Counted from the first letter of the stretch, positions 49,550-57,862 are shown. The stretch is 64,000 nt of DNA from Streptomyces albospinus (GCF_014648695.1 NZ_BMRP01000030.1:1-64000); one strand, 5' to 3'. The notes: generated by a model not told the origin, from the letters alone. Translations and numbers: made by a program.

Positions 49550-49561
49550 CTACGCGCGTAG
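49550..49561. promoter_or_regulatory. Nucleoside-regulon box 4 (upstream of add)
   Basis: Exact CTACGCGCGTAG ending 16 bases before the add ATG and within the probable promoter/leader, a typical repressor position. Confidence 0.75.
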
Positions 49562-49577
49562 GGGCTAGAGTGCGGAA

Positions 49578-50738
49578 ATGACGAGCGAGACCAGTAACCT
49601 GCCGACCGCCGAACAGATCCGCCGCGCCCCCAAAGTGCTGCTCCACGACCACCTCGACGGCGGGCTGCGCCCCGGTACCGTCGTCGACCTGGCCCGCGAG
49701 AACGGATACGCCGGACTCCCCGAAACCGACCCGGAGAAGCTCGGGATCTGGTTCCGCGAGGCCGCCGACTCCGGCTCGCTGGAGCGCTATCTGGAGACCT
49801 TCGCGCACACCTGCGCCGTCATGCAGACCCGCGAGGGGCTGACCCGGGTCGCCGCCGAGTGCGCCGAGGACCTGGCCGCCGACGGCGTCGTCTACGCCGA
49901 GGTGCGCTACGCCCCCGAACAGCACCTGGAGCAGGGCCTCAGCCTCGAAGAGGTCGTCGAGGCCGTCAACGACGGCTTCCGGGAGGGCGAGCGGCGCGCC
50001 CGCGAGAACGGCCACCGCATCCGCGTCGGCGCCCTGCTCACCGCCATGCGGCACGCCGCCCGCGCCCTGGAGATCGCCGAACTCGCCAACCGCTTCCGCG
50101 ACTCGGGCGTCGTCGGCTTCGACATCGCGGGCGCCGAGGCCGGCTACCCGCCCACCCGCCACCTCGACGCCTTCGAATACCTCAAGCGGGAGAACAACCA
50201 CTTCACCATCCACGCCGGTGAGGCCTTCGGCCTGCCCTCCATCTGGCAGGCGCTCCAGTGGTGCGGCGCCGACCGCCTCGGCCACGGCGTCCGCATCATC
50301 GACGACATCGAGGTCGGCGAGGACGGCTCCGTCGCCCTCGGCCGGCTCGCCTCGTACGTCCGCGACAAGCGCATCCCGCTGGAGATGTGCCCCACCTCCA
50401 ACCTCCAGACCGGCGCCGCCACCTCCTACGCGGAGCACCCCATCGGCCTGCTGCGCCGGCTCCAGTTCCGCCTCACGGTCAACACCGACAACCGCCTGAT
50501 GAGCGGCACCAGCATGTCGCGGGAATTCGAGCACCTGGTGAGGACATTCCGCTACACCCTCGACGACATGCAGTGGTTCACGGTCAATGCCATGAAGTCT
50601 TCCTTCATTCCTTTCGATGAACGTCTGGCCATGATCAATGACGTCATCAAGCCCGGATACGCGGAACTCCGGTCCGAGTGGCTGTTCCGCCAGAGCGCCA
50701 CAACTCCCCTCACCAACAGGGGATCTGACGCTGGGTGA
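49578..50738 (+). CDS. add: Adenosine deaminase
   Basis: A 386-residue zinc hydrolase converting (deoxy)adenosine to (deoxy)inosine. Zinc ligands come from LLHDHLDGGL (H23, H25), IHAGEAFG (His then catalytic Glu), RLGHGVRI, and TVNTDNRLMSG (Asp). MCPTSNLQTGA is the conserved CPxSN segment. Length is normal. ATG 49578 has a weak GGAA upstream. A regulon box lies immediately upstream and a canonical intrinsic terminator follows, so it is monocistronic but co-regulated with the other nucleoside genes. Confidence 0.96.
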   Translation: MTSETSNLPTAEQIRRAPKVLLHDHLDGGLRPGTVVDLARENGYAGLPETDPEKLGIWFREAADSGSLERYLETFAHTCAVMQTREGLTRVAAECAEDLAADGVVYAEVRYAPEQHLEQGLSLEEVVEAVNDGFREGERRARENGHRIRVGALLTAMRHAARALEIAELANRFRDSGVVGFDIAGAEAGYPPTRHLDAFEYLKRENNHFTIHAGEAFGLPSIWQALQWCGADRLGHGVRIIDDIEVGEDGSVALGRLASYVRDKRIPLEMCPTSNLQTGAATSYAEHPIGLLRRLQFRLTVNTDNRLMSGTSMSREFEHLVRTFRYTLDDMQWFTVNAMKSSFIPFDERLAMINDVIKPGYAELRSEWLFRQSATTPLTNRGSDAG

Positions 50739-50763
50739 GTGATGCGGAAAAAAGCTGTAGCGC

Positions 50764-50796
50764 AACGGCCGGTGAATTGTCCACCGGCCGTTTTTT
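50764..50796 (+). terminator. Intrinsic terminator of add
   Basis: AACGGCCGGTG (50764-50774) and CACCGGCCGTT (50782-50792) form an 11-bp stem with a 7-base loop, running into a six-T tract (50791-50796). It is the most canonical rho-independent terminator in the window. Confidence 0.92.
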
Positions 50797-50881
50797 CCGT
50801 GGTGGTGGCTGTTTGCGGCGACGGTGGCGGAATCACTAGGTTTCTTAGCCGGTCAAGCCCCCATCACGAGGACGTAATTCG

Positions 50882-51151
50882 ATGAAGCAGACTGTCAAGA
50901 CTCTTGGTGCCGTCGCGCTCGGCGCCGTCTTCGCCGCCACCGCCGCGGGCGTCGCCTCCGCCGCCCCGGTCGGCAACTCGATCGACACCAACGGGGTGCT
51001 GCACAGCCTGCCGGTCAAGGACGCCACCAAGACCATCGCCGGGGCCTCCGGCCACATCAAGAAGGACGGCAACGGCCCCATCAAGGCTCACCTGAACCCT
51101 CAGGGCAACCAGATCGCGGGTCTGCCCGTCGCCCTCCCCGTGAACCCCTGA
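50882..51151 (+). CDS. Small secreted protein
   Basis: An 89-residue protein with a clear Sec signal: MKQTVKTLGAVALGAVFAATAAGVASAAPVG, cleavage probably after ASA. The mature 60 residues (SIDTNGVLHSLPVKDATKTIAG...) are polar, without cysteines. The motif of short xLPVxxATKT segments resembles the larger exported protein at 57347 (RTLPVTGQV). Such small secreted proteins are common in Streptomyces and uncharacterised. AGGACG upstream may be its ribosome site. It is followed by a strong hairpin. Confidence 0.75.
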   Translation: MKQTVKTLGAVALGAVFAATAAGVASAAPVGNSIDTNGVLHSLPVKDATKTIAGASGHIKKDGNGPIKAHLNPQGNQIAGLPVALPVNP

Positions 51152-51194
51152 GCAGCCGACCGGCCTGCTCGCCGTCCCCTAGGGGACGACCCCG

Positions 51195-51240
51195 CCGTGC
51201 CCCGTTCCGTACGTCGTGTCCCGTATGGAACGGGGCACGG
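51195..51240. terminator. Long bidirectional terminator hairpin
   Basis: 19-base arms, 51195-51213 and 51222-51240, pair with one G-U around an 8-base loop (core GTGCCCCGTTCC). It sits between the small secreted gene and the convergent PspC gene. Confidence 0.88.
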
Positions 51241-51263
51241 TCATGTCCCGGGGGAGCCCCGGG

Positions 51264-51473
51264 TCACCACGCCGCGGCACCGGTCGCCTGCTCCTCCGAG
51301 GGGAGGAGCACCCAGAGCGCCAGATAGACCAGGAACTGCGGGCCGGGCAGCAGGCAGGAGAGCAGGAAGATCACCCGCATCGTGGCCGGGCGGATGCCGA
51401 AGCGGCGGGCGAGGCCGGCGCAGACGCCGGCGATCATGCGGTTGTCGGTGGGGCGGACCAGTGCGGCGGGCAT
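51264..51473 (-). CDS. PspC-domain membrane protein
   Basis: A 69-residue PspC-domain protein: LVRPTDNRMIAGVCAGLARRFGIRPATMRVIFLLSCLLPGPQFLVYLALWVLLPSEEQ. One amphipathic segment and one membrane helix are visible. PspC domains sense membrane stress in enterobacteria; in Streptomyces short versions are of unknown role. ATG 51473 has AAGGAG at ideal distance. Upstream is a tandem 9-bp repeat. Confidence 0.85.
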   Translation of the reverse strand: MPAALVRPTDNRMIAGVCAGLARRFGIRPATMRVIFLLSCLLPGPQFLVYLALWVLLPSEEQATGAAAW

Positions 51474-51504
51474 GGGGCTGCTCCTTCTCGGCGTCCTACG
51501 GGAC

Positions 51505-51540
51505 GGCTTTCTCGGCTTTCTCGGCCTTCTCGGCTTTCTC
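51505..51540. repeat. Four tandem 9-bp repeats (GGCTTTCTC)
   Basis: Units at 51505-51513, 51514-51522, 51523-51531 (GGCCTTCTC) and 51532-51540. On the minus strand this reads as Ala-Glu-Lys triplets, but no coding frame with a start uses it. It fills the PspC-VanZ gap. Confidence 0.7.
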
Positions 51541-51575
51541 GGCCTCGGCGGATTCGGAGCGATCGCCCCGATGCC

Positions 51576-52127
51576 TCAAAGGTAGGTTCGGCCGCCGGAG
51601 AAGACGTCAGCCTGCGGGGCCAGACCGACCCTGGAGATCTTCGGGGTCGCACCCCTGGGATGCTCGTACCGGCGGCGGAGCCGGGACCGGGCCCCGGGGA
51701 CGACGGCGAGGTGGGCCAGTGCCACCCCCAGGGTGCTCAGCAGCGCGGTGTCGATGTCCGGGACCTGCCCCGGCACCCCGGATTGGAGCACCTCGATGGT
51801 GAGCGCGATCATCGCCCCGGCGAAGACCGTACGGGCCAGCGAGCCCAGCGGGGAAACGTTCAACCGGCCGCCCGCCAGCGGCAGCAGCACCCCCAGCGGC
51901 GCCAGCAGCAGCACCGAACCGCCCAGGTGCCACACCGCCTGCCACGTGCCGCGCGCCAGCTCGGCGTGGATCGACGCCAGCGGCTCCAGATTCGGCGCCG
52001 GCACCCACGGCACCGTACGAGGACGCAGCATCAGCCAGCAGACGATCAGCAGGTGCACCACGAGGAGGAGAATTCCGGTGGCGCGCAAACGGGGGGCGAC
52101 GGTGCCGCCAGGGCCATGACGCTGCAC
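51576..52127 (-). CDS. VanZ-family membrane protein
   Basis: A 183-residue protein with about four membrane helices: LRATGILLLVVHLLIVCWLMLRPRTVPW, WHLGGSVLLLAPLGVLLPLAGG, TVFAGAMIALTIEVLQSGVPGQVPDIDTALLSTLGVALAHL. The Glu in IEVLQ and the DIDT segment are VanZ-family marks. VanZ confers low-level teicoplanin resistance in enterococci; family members are widespread and usually not resistance genes. The last 25 residues are polar. It follows afsQ3 with a 123-base gap of unclear content. Confidence 0.83.
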   Translation of the reverse strand: MQRHGPGGTVAPRLRATGILLLVVHLLIVCWLMLRPRTVPWVPAPNLEPLASIHAELARGTWQAVWHLGGSVLLLAPLGVLLPLAGGRLNVSPLGSLARTVFAGAMIALTIEVLQSGVPGQVPDIDTALLSTLGVALAHLAVVPGARSRLRRRYEHPRGATPKISRVGLAPQADVFSGGRTYL

Positions 52128-52250
52128 ACAGGCCAGGACGCCGGCAGCGGGGGCCGCGGTTCCGCCCGCTTGCGCCCGGCTCGGGCGGATGCGCGGCCCG
52201 GCCGCGCACGAGCCCCGCGCACCCGCGGCGGCCCCTCGGAGCGGTGCCGC

Positions 52251-52883
52251 TCAGCTCTGTTCGGAGAGCGGATCGCCCCAGCCCGTCCGCTGCGCGATGT
52301 CCGGATTGGTCAGGACGTCCGCCGAGCAGTCGTAGCGGTGCGGCGCCCCCGCCCCCGGGCCGCCCAGCAGCGCCGCATGCGTCCGGCCCAGCGCGCTGCT
52401 CGCCCCGTACGTGCACACCAGCTGCGCCAGCGCGAACGACGGCAGGTCGTCCGGCTGGACCGACAGCCGCAGCGCCTCCTCCGGATCGCCGGACCGCGGC
52501 CCGTCGACCCGCAGCTCCCTCGGCAGCACCGTGCTGAACCCGGCCCTGACCTCCCCCGGCAGCGGCTGCTTCTGCAACTCCGCCAGCAGCGTCCGGGCGG
52601 ACAGCAGCCGGACCTCCGCCGCCGTGGTCCCCTTGGGCAGCGACACCATCCGCTCCACCTGGGCCAGCGCCGAACCGCACACCAGGTAGACCGAGACCTG
52701 CACCGTGGCGGACGCGCCCGGCCCCGGCTCGGCGGGCGGGGCCTTGCAGCTCACCCGCGACGGTGCGCCGCCCGCGTCGACCGGCACGGACGTCCCGCGG
52801 ATCCCGCAGCCCGCCGCGGCCAGGGCCAGAGCCGCGACCGCCGCGGTGCGCCGCCACGTCCCGGGCCGGATGCAGACCGTCAT
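52251..52883 (-). CDS. afsQ3: Lipoprotein of the AfsQ system
   Basis: A 210-residue lipoprotein: the signal RTAAVALALAAAGC gives lipidation at the Cys near residue 26. The mature part has a GerMN-like feel (TTAAEVRLLSARTLLAELQKQPLPGEVRAGFSTVLP) and further cysteines. Its ATG overlaps the afsQ2 stop by four bases, as expected for afsQ3 in the conserved sigQ-afsQ1-afsQ2-afsQ3 locus of Streptomyces. It is presumably an extracytoplasmic accessory to sensor AfsQ2; the precise role is unknown. Confidence 0.85.
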   Translation of the reverse strand: MTVCIRPGTWRRTAAVAALALAAAGCGIRGTSVPVDAGGAPSRVSCKAPPAEPGPGASATVQVSVYLVCGSALAQVERMVSLPKGTTAAEVRLLSARTLLAELQKQPLPGEVRAGFSTVLPRELRVDGPRSGDPEEALRLSVQPDDLPSFALAQLVCTYGASSALGRTHAALLGGPGAGAPHRYDCSADVLTNPDIAQRTGWGDPLSEQS

Positions 52884-54619
52884 CGCTCGCCCCCCGTGCC
52901 CTCGCCGCCACCGCCGGACGTCCCGCCGTCCGCCCGCTCCGCGCCGTCGGCCAGCCGGGAGGCGTCCATCGGCAGCCACAGGGTGAACACCGCGCCGCCC
53001 TCGGGGTGGTTGGCCGCGGTGATCTCCCCGCCGTGGATGTGCGCGTTCTCCAGCGCGATCGACAGGCCCAGACCGCTGCCCTCGGACCGCGGCCGGGACG
53101 CGCTGGCCTTGTAGAAGCGGTCGAAGACATGCGGCAGGACCTCATCCGGGATGCCCGGACCGTGGTCCCGCACCCGGATCACCAGCCGCCCGCCCTCGTC
53201 CGCCGGGCCTTCGGGCAGCTCGGTGCGCTCCCCGGCCTCCGTGCGCTCCGCTGCCTCCGGACGTTCCGCCGGCTCGGTGTGCACCGACACCCGCACCGGC
53301 GAGCCGCCGTGCTTGAGGGCGTTGCCGATCAGATTCGCCAGGATCACATCCAGCCGCCGCGGGTCCAGACGGGACACGATGCCGCGGTCGGCGTCCAGAT
53401 CCACCGCGTCCAGCCAGGCCCGCGCGTCGATACAGGCGGTCACCTGGTCGGCGACATCGACATCGTCGAGCACCAGCCGGGCCGTCCCCGCGTCGAAGCG
53501 GGTGACCTCCATCAGGTTCTCGACGAGATCGTTCAGCCGCCGGGTCTCGCTGACCACCAGCTGCACGGCCGGCGCGATCATCGGGTCGAGGGAGTCCGCC
53601 TCCTCCTCCAGCACCTCGCTGACCGCGGTGATCGCGGTCAGCGGGGTGCGCAGCTCGTGCGACATGTCCGCGACGAACCGGCGGGACGCCGCCTCCCGCG
53701 CGCTCAGCTCCTCGACGCGCTGCTCCAGCCGCTCCGCCGTGCGGTTGAACGTCCGCGACAGATCCGCCAGTTCGTCCGTGCCGGTCACCCGCAGCCGGGT
53801 GTCCAGCCGCCCCTCGCCCAGCTGCCGCGCCGCGTACCCCAGCCGCTGCACGGGCCGCAGCACGGTCGTCGCGGCGGCCTGCGCCAGCAGCGCCGAGCCG
53901 ACCAGCGCCAGCGCCGTCGCGATCCCCAGGGACCAGGCCAGCGAGGTGAGGTCCTGCCGCTCGGTGGCCAGCGACTTCAGCATGTAGCCGGTCGGCCCGC
54001 CGCCGATCACCTTCGCCCCGGCGATGAGATACGGGACGTCCCCGACCTCCTTGCGCTGCCAGTACAGGTGGTGCGCGAAGTGGTTGGACTCGTCGACCGG
54101 GCGCACCTGGTCGACCGCGTTGCGCAGCGACTGCGGGACGCTCTTGAGCGTCAGCAGGTCCTTGTTGGTGGTGGCCGCGCACTCCTTGCCCGCGCGGTCC
54201 AACCCGATCAGCAGCACCGTGTAGTTCTGCGGACCGGCCGCCATCTGCCGTGCGGCGTCCTGGAGTTCGGAGCACCGCGGGCGCAGCGGCAGCGACCGCG
54301 TGCTGTCCTCCAGCGACTTGCGGAAATCCTTGAGGACGGCGTTCTGCGTACGGTCCAGCACGGTGTTGCGGTTGAGCCAGTACGCGATCCCGGACGCCGA
54401 GACCGCCGCCGTCAGCGCGACCAGCGCGAACACCACGACCAGCCGCAGCCGCAGGCTCGTCCAGCGCAGCAGTCCGGCGGCCCGGCGCAGCAGCCGGGTG
54501 GGCCGCCGACCGGAACCGGCCGCGGTGGATTCCCGGCCGGCGGTGTCCCGTGCGTCCGAAGCCCCGCCGTCCGCCGGCGTGCCCGATGTCCCGTCGTCTC
54601 CCGGGGAGCGTGGTGTCAC
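52880..54619 (-). CDS. afsQ2: Sensor histidine kinase AfsQ2
   Basis: A 579-residue two-helix membrane histidine kinase. TM1 is near residues 58-82 and TM2 near 227-250, framing an extracytoplasmic sensor of about 145 residues. HAMP follows (LRPVQRLGYAARQLGEG), then the H-box FVADMSHELRTPLTAI with H321, the N-box NLIGNALKHGG, G1 DHGPGIP and G2 GSGLGLSIA. A short Glu/Arg-rich repeat (ERPEAAERTEAGERTELPEG) is inserted in the ATPase domain. GTG 54619 overlaps the afsQ1 stop (GTGA). In S. coelicolor AfsQ1/Q2 link nitrogen/glutamate status to antibiotic production. Confidence 0.93.
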   Translation of the reverse strand: MTPRSPGDDGTSGTPADGGASDARDTAGRESTAAGSGRRPTRLLRRAAGLLRWTSLRLRLVVVFALVALTAAVSASGIAYWLNRNTVLDRTQNAVLKDFRKSLEDSTRSLPLRPRCSELQDAARQMAAGPQNYTVLLIGLDRAGKECAATTNKDLLTLKSVPQSLRNAVDQVRPVDESNHFAHHLYWQRKEVGDVPYLIAGAKVIGGGPTGYMLKSLATERQDLTSLAWSLGIATALALVGSALLAQAAATTVLRPVQRLGYAARQLGEGRLDTRLRVTGTDELADLSRTFNRTAERLEQRVEELSAREAASRRFVADMSHELRTPLTAITAVSEVLEEEADSLDPMIAPAVQLVVSETRRLNDLVENLMEVTRFDAGTARLVLDDVDVADQVTACIDARAWLDAVDLDADRGIVSRLDPRRLDVILANLIGNALKHGGSPVRVSVHTEPAERPEAAERTEAGERTELPEGPADEGGRLVIRVRDHGPGIPDEVLPHVFDRFYKASASRPRSEGSGLGLSIALENAHIHGGEITAANHPEGGAVFTLWLPMDASRLADGAERADGGTSGGGGEGTGGER

Positions 54620-55293
54620 TGCGGGGTGTCCAGCCGGTAGCCGACACCGCGGACCGTGCGGATCAGCGTCGGCGAGGACGGCACGTCCTCCACCTTCGCG
54701 CGCAGCCGCTGCACACAGGCGTCCACCAGCCGCGAATCCCCGAGGTAGTCGTGCTCCCACACCAGCCGCAGCAGCTGCTGCCGGGACAGCGCCTGACCGG
54801 GCCGGCGGCTGAGCTCCAGCAGCAACCGCAGCTCGGTCGGCGTCAGTTGCAGATCCTCGCCGTTCTTGGTGACGGTCATCGCCGAGCGGTCGATCACCAG
54901 CGAACCGAACGTCGCCGAATCGCTGGACTCGCGCTCACCGCGCCGCAGTACGGCCCTGATCCGGGCGTCCAGCACCCGCCCCTGCACCGGCTTGACGACA
55001 TAGTCGTCCGCACCGGACTCCAGGCCCACCACCACGTCGATGTCGTCGTTGCGCGCGGTGAGCAGGATGATGGGCAGCTGGTCCGTACGCCGGATCCGGC
55101 GGCACACCTCGAAACCGTCGATGCCCGGCAGCATCACATCCAGCACGATCAGGTCCGGCCGCTGCTCGCGCAGCAGTTTCAGGCCGTCCTCGCCCGTCGC
55201 CGCGGTCACCACACGGTGACCCTGGCGCGACAGCGAGAGTTCGAGGGCCGTGCGGATGGCGTCGTCGTCCTCGATCAGCAACAGGAAAGGCAC
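54616..55293 (-). CDS. afsQ1: Response regulator AfsQ1
   Basis: A 225-residue OmpR-type regulator. The receiver has LIEDDDAIRTALE and phospho-acceptor D52 in LIVLDVMLPG, with LLTARNDD and VVKPVQGRVL (conserved Lys). The winged-helix effector ends LVDACVQRLRAKVEDVPSSPTLIRTVRGVGYRL. The length equals AfsQ1. GTG 55293 is the start. It is divergent from sigQ; a GTnAC-n6-GTnAC site between them matches the described AfsQ1 box. Confidence 0.95.
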   Translation of the reverse strand: MPFLLLIEDDDAIRTALELSLSRQGHRVVTAATGEDGLKLLREQRPDLIVLDVMLPGIDGFEVCRRIRRTDQLPIILLTARNDDIDVVVGLESGADDYVVKPVQGRVLDARIRAVLRRGERESSDSATFGSLVIDRSAMTVTKNGEDLQLTPTELRLLLELSRRPGQALSRQQLLRLVWEHDYLGDSRLVDACVQRLRAKVEDVPSSPTLIRTVRGVGYRLDTPQ

Positions 55294-55394
55294 GCAGCCA
55301 TTCTGGCCCATGGCACGGCGGGAGATCGACCGGTGCCGCCCTGCCACACCGGACCCGCCCGGATGACGGACCGCGCCGCACCGTCACCGGCCCT

Positions 55395-55410
55395 GTGACA
55401 CGTCTGTGAC
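55395..55410. promoter_or_regulatory. AfsQ1-binding box in the afsQ1-sigQ intergenic region
   Basis: GTGACACGTCTGTGAC is GTnAC-n6-GTnAC, the consensus known for AfsQ1. A further GTCAC lies at 55383-55387. It is positioned to control sigQ and possibly afsQ1 itself. Confidence 0.8.
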
Positions 55411-55541
55411 AGTCGGCGGACACCCCGATGAAACTGGCTTGGCAGTCTTTTGGGCATCCGGAAGAGATCAACACCCGCAACGGGCGAGATCAGCGCCGGG
55501 GACACACCGAACGAACTGGCTCGACCGACGGGGGGCGCGAG

Positions 55542-56327
55542 ATGAACACACTGCACGGCACCACTTCCAGCGCAGTTATCACGCGGCTCCACGACGTCGT
55601 GCGGGCCGGCGAGAAGTCCGGTGCCGTGGGCGGGCGGGGGTGCGCTCGCGGCACCGGGCGTCAACGGCCGCCGTACATGGTGGCCATTGACGCGACGGTG
55701 GTGCACAACAGGCCCAACGGGGGAAACGGGGGCCAGGAGAGCGCCGACGGGGGAACGGAGTACAGGGAGACGGGGGACCGGCGCACCGCGGCGGAAGTGG
55801 CCGAGGCCGAAGCGGCCTTCACCGCCTACGTCCAGGAACGCCGCGCCTCCCTGTACGCCACCGCCTACCACCTGACCGGTGACCGCTACGAGGCCGAGGA
55901 CCTGCTCCAGAGCGCGCTGTTCTCGACCTACCGGGCCTGGGACCGGATCAGCGACAAGGCGGCGCTCGGCGGCTATCTTCGGCGCACCATGACCAACCTG
56001 CACATCAGCGCCTGGCGCCGGCGCAAGCTCAACGAGTACCCGACCGAGGAACTGCCCGAGACCGCCGGCGACGTGGACGCGATGCGCGGCACCGAGCTGC
56101 GCGCCGTCCTGTGGCAGGCGCTGGCCCGGCTGCCGGAGGCGCAGCGCACCATGCTGGTGCTGCGCTACTACGAAGGCCGCACGGACCCGGAGATCGCGGA
56201 CATCCTCAACATCAGTGTCGGCACGGTCAAGTCCAGCATCTGGCGCTCCCTGCGCCGGCTGCGCGAGGACGAGGTCCTCAGCTTCGGCCGTGACGAGGAG
56301 GAGTCCTTCGGCGAACTGGTCGCCTGA
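55542..56327 (+). CDS. sigQ: ECF sigma factor SigQ
   Basis: A 261-residue ECF sigma factor of the SigE/SigQ type. A long N-terminal extension (MNTLHGTTSSAVITRLHDVVRAGEKSGAV..., about 105 residues) precedes region 2 (RASLYATAYHLTGDRYEAEDLLQSALFSTYRAWDRI) and region 4 (LARLPEAQRTMLVLRYYEGRTDPEIADILNISVGTVKSSIWRSLRRLRED). ATG 55542 is chosen because MNTLH resembles known SigQ starts; a core-only protein would begin much later. Adjacent AfsQ1 box and gene order identify it. In S. coelicolor it opposes AfsQ-dependent antibiotic activation. Confidence 0.9.
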   Translation: MNTLHGTTSSAVITRLHDVVRAGEKSGAVGGRGCARGTGRQRPPYMVAIDATVVHNRPNGGNGGQESADGGTEYRETGDRRTAAEVAEAEAAFTAYVQERRASLYATAYHLTGDRYEAEDLLQSALFSTYRAWDRISDKAALGGYLRRTMTNLHISAWRRRKLNEYPTEELPETAGDVDAMRGTELRAVLWQALARLPEAQRTMLVLRYYEGRTDPEIADILNISVGTVKSSIWRSLRRLREDEVLSFGRDEEESFGELVA

Positions 56328-56330
56328 GGA

Positions 56331-56425
56331 CGGGGGGGGAACGCCCGAGGGGGCGGAGAAACCCGAGGGGGATCCGGGGGGAGAGCCCGAGGGGGACACG
56401 GGGGAAGCAGGGGGGATACGGGGGA
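56331..56425 (+). repeat. G-run-rich imperfect repeats between sigQ and kinase gene
   Basis: About eight runs of 4-8 G on the plus strand in 95 bases, within imperfect CCCGAGGGGGA-like repeats. The run spacing allows G-quadruplex formation in the sigQ 3' untranslated RNA. No gene is present. Confidence 0.6.
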
Positions 56426-56428
56426 AAC

Positions 56429-56469
56429 GAGCGGGTTCGGGCGGCCGGGGGGTCTGTCCGAGCCCGCTC
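56429..56469. terminator. Terminator between sigQ and the uridine-kinase-like gene
   Basis: GAGCGGGTTCGG (56429-56440) and CCGAGCCCGCTC (56458-56469) pair over 12 bp with one G-U; 17-base loop. It is shared by the two convergent genes. Confidence 0.75.
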
Positions 56470-56522
56470 TCCCGTTTCCGGGGCCGACCGCCGACCACGC
56501 CGCCCGCCAACCGCCGTACGGC

Positions 56523-57167
56523 TCAGGACCGTACGGCCGTCCCGACCAGGTCTGCGGAGTGCGCCGCCGCTATCCGTTCCAGCGCCTCCGTGCCGGCGCA
56601 GGCGTACGCGCCCAGCGAGGTGTGCCGGGCCACGATCGTCCGCTCGCTGCGCAGCAGCCGCAGCCCGCGGCGCACCAGATACGGCGCCGGCTTGCGGCCC
56701 TCGCGCAGATCCCGCAGCAGCCGCCGGCGGAAGGTCGTCGTGGGGCGCCCGCGCAGGCACAGCGCGTCGGCCAGCACGCCCGCAGCCCGGCAGCCTTCGA
56801 TGACGTCGGCGGCGAAGATGCCCTCGGCGATGAACAGCGGAGCCCCGTCGAGCGTCAGTGCCGACGAGCCCACCCGGGCGCTGACCGAGATGTCGTACAC
56901 CGGAACCGCGGTCCGTCCCGTGCGGCACAGCGCCTCGATGGCGGCGACCGCGGCGCCCGCGTCCCAGGAGAGCGGTGAGTCCCAGTCGGCGCCGCCGCCG
57001 TCCGGCAGCTGCGGCAGCGTCGGGTCCGTGCCCTCCTTGTAGAAGTCGTCGAGGTTCAGCACGGGCAGGCCGGTCCGCGCGGCCAGGGAGGTCTTCCCGG
57101 AGCCGGACGGACCGGTCAGCAGCACGACATGGGCAACGGGGGGCCGGGCGGGCGAGTGGGAGGTCAC
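56523..57167 (-). CDS. Uridine kinase-like P-loop kinase
   Basis: A 214-residue P-loop kinase: VVLLTGPSGSGKTSLA (Walker A, about residues 14-28), PVLNLDDFYKEGTDPTLPQL (lid/acceptor loop), DWDSPLSWDA, IAEGIFAADVIEGCR (Walker B-like) and RRRLLRDLREGRKP. This is the Streptomyces uridine-kinase-like class. It may phosphorylate uridine or cytidine, fitting the nearby salvage genes, but no regulon box precedes it. GTG 57167 is the probable start. Confidence 0.83.
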   Translation of the reverse strand: MTSHSPARPPVAHVVLLTGPSGSGKTSLAARTGLPVLNLDDFYKEGTDPTLPQLPDGGGADWDSPLSWDAGAAVAAIEALCRTGRTAVPVYDISVSARVGSSALTLDGAPLFIAEGIFAADVIEGCRAAGVLADALCLRGRPTTTFRRRLLRDLREGRKPAPYLVRRGLRLLRSERTIVARHTSLGAYACAGTEALERIAAAHSADLVGTAVRS

Positions 57168-57346
57168 GGGTACTCATTGTCGGGCATTGCGCCGTGGGGG
57201 GTACCCCTGGCGCGCGAGGTGGAACGGCCGGCACCCGGTCAACTACTCTGTGCAGTCAATCGATTACGCAGTGGTGCGGCGGAGGTGCCGCCGGCTCGCG
57301 CAACCGGTGGAGATGCTCGGTTTCCGAATCCACAGGCAGGTGGCAG

Positions 57347-57751
57347 ATGCCCTCCCACGCACGTCCCAAGCCCAGCCGCGTCCCGCGCAGTGTGCTGCGC
57401 GCCGGACTGGTGATCTCCGCGGCCGGCGCCGCGATGGCGGGTGGTGCGGCGGCGAGCGCCGCCCCCGCGCACGGTTCCACGGCCCCCCGGGTGTCCGTGC
57501 TGGACCCCAAGAACACGTCGCTGACCGCCGCGCTCAAGTACGGCTCGCGCGGCGGCCTCGGCCCCGTCAAGGACATCCGGCTGGACCCGATGAACAACAC
57601 CGGCGTCGATCCGCTGGCCAACGCCGTCGGCACCCGGGTCGCCGACTTCAAGCCGGTGAGCACGGCGCAGGTGACGGGCCCGGTGACGAACGGCGGCACG
57701 CTGCGCACGCTGCCGGTGACCGGCCAGGTGATGCGGACCATGCCCGGCTGA
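57347..57751 (+). CDS. Small exported protein
   Basis: A 134-residue protein with a twin-arginine-poor Sec signal (SRVPRSVLRAGLVISAAGAAMAGGAAASAAPAHG, cleavage near ASA). The mature part (VSVLDPKNTSLTAALKYGSRGGLGPVKDIRLDPMNNTGVDPLANAVG, ending RTLPVTGQVMRTMPG) is polar with no cysteine and no recognised domain. ATG 57347 follows AGGTGG. A palindrome AATCGATT (57258-57265) lies about 80 bases upstream. Function is unknown; it resembles the small secreted protein at 50882 in style. Confidence 0.75.
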   Translation: MPSHARPKPSRVPRSVLRAGLVISAAGAAMAGGAAASAAPAHGSTAPRVSVLDPKNTSLTAALKYGSRGGLGPVKDIRLDPMNNTGVDPLANAVGTRVADFKPVSTAQVTGPVTNGGTLRTLPVTGQVMRTMPG

Positions 57752-57787
57752 CGCACCGCCGCGGCGCACCGCGGCCGGACCCGCGGA

Positions 57788-57830
57788 AACGGCGCGGGAC
57801 CCCACCCGTCGGGTGAGGTCCCGCGCCGTT
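57788..57830. terminator. Bidirectional terminator between the exported protein and ALDH genes
   Basis: Perfect 14-bp arms AACGGCGCGGGACC (57788-57801) and GGTCCCGCGCCGTT (57817-57830), with ACCC/GGGT extending the stem inside. Serves both convergent transcripts. Confidence 0.9.
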
Positions 57831-57862
57831 CGCCGTACCGGAGTCGGTGCGCCGAAGACCGG

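Noticed and set aside
51505..51540. Coding tail of Ala-Glu-Lys repeats belonging to VanZ or PspC
   Set aside because: The repeat is in a different frame from VanZ, after its stop, and upstream of the PspC start; no open frame with a start includes it.
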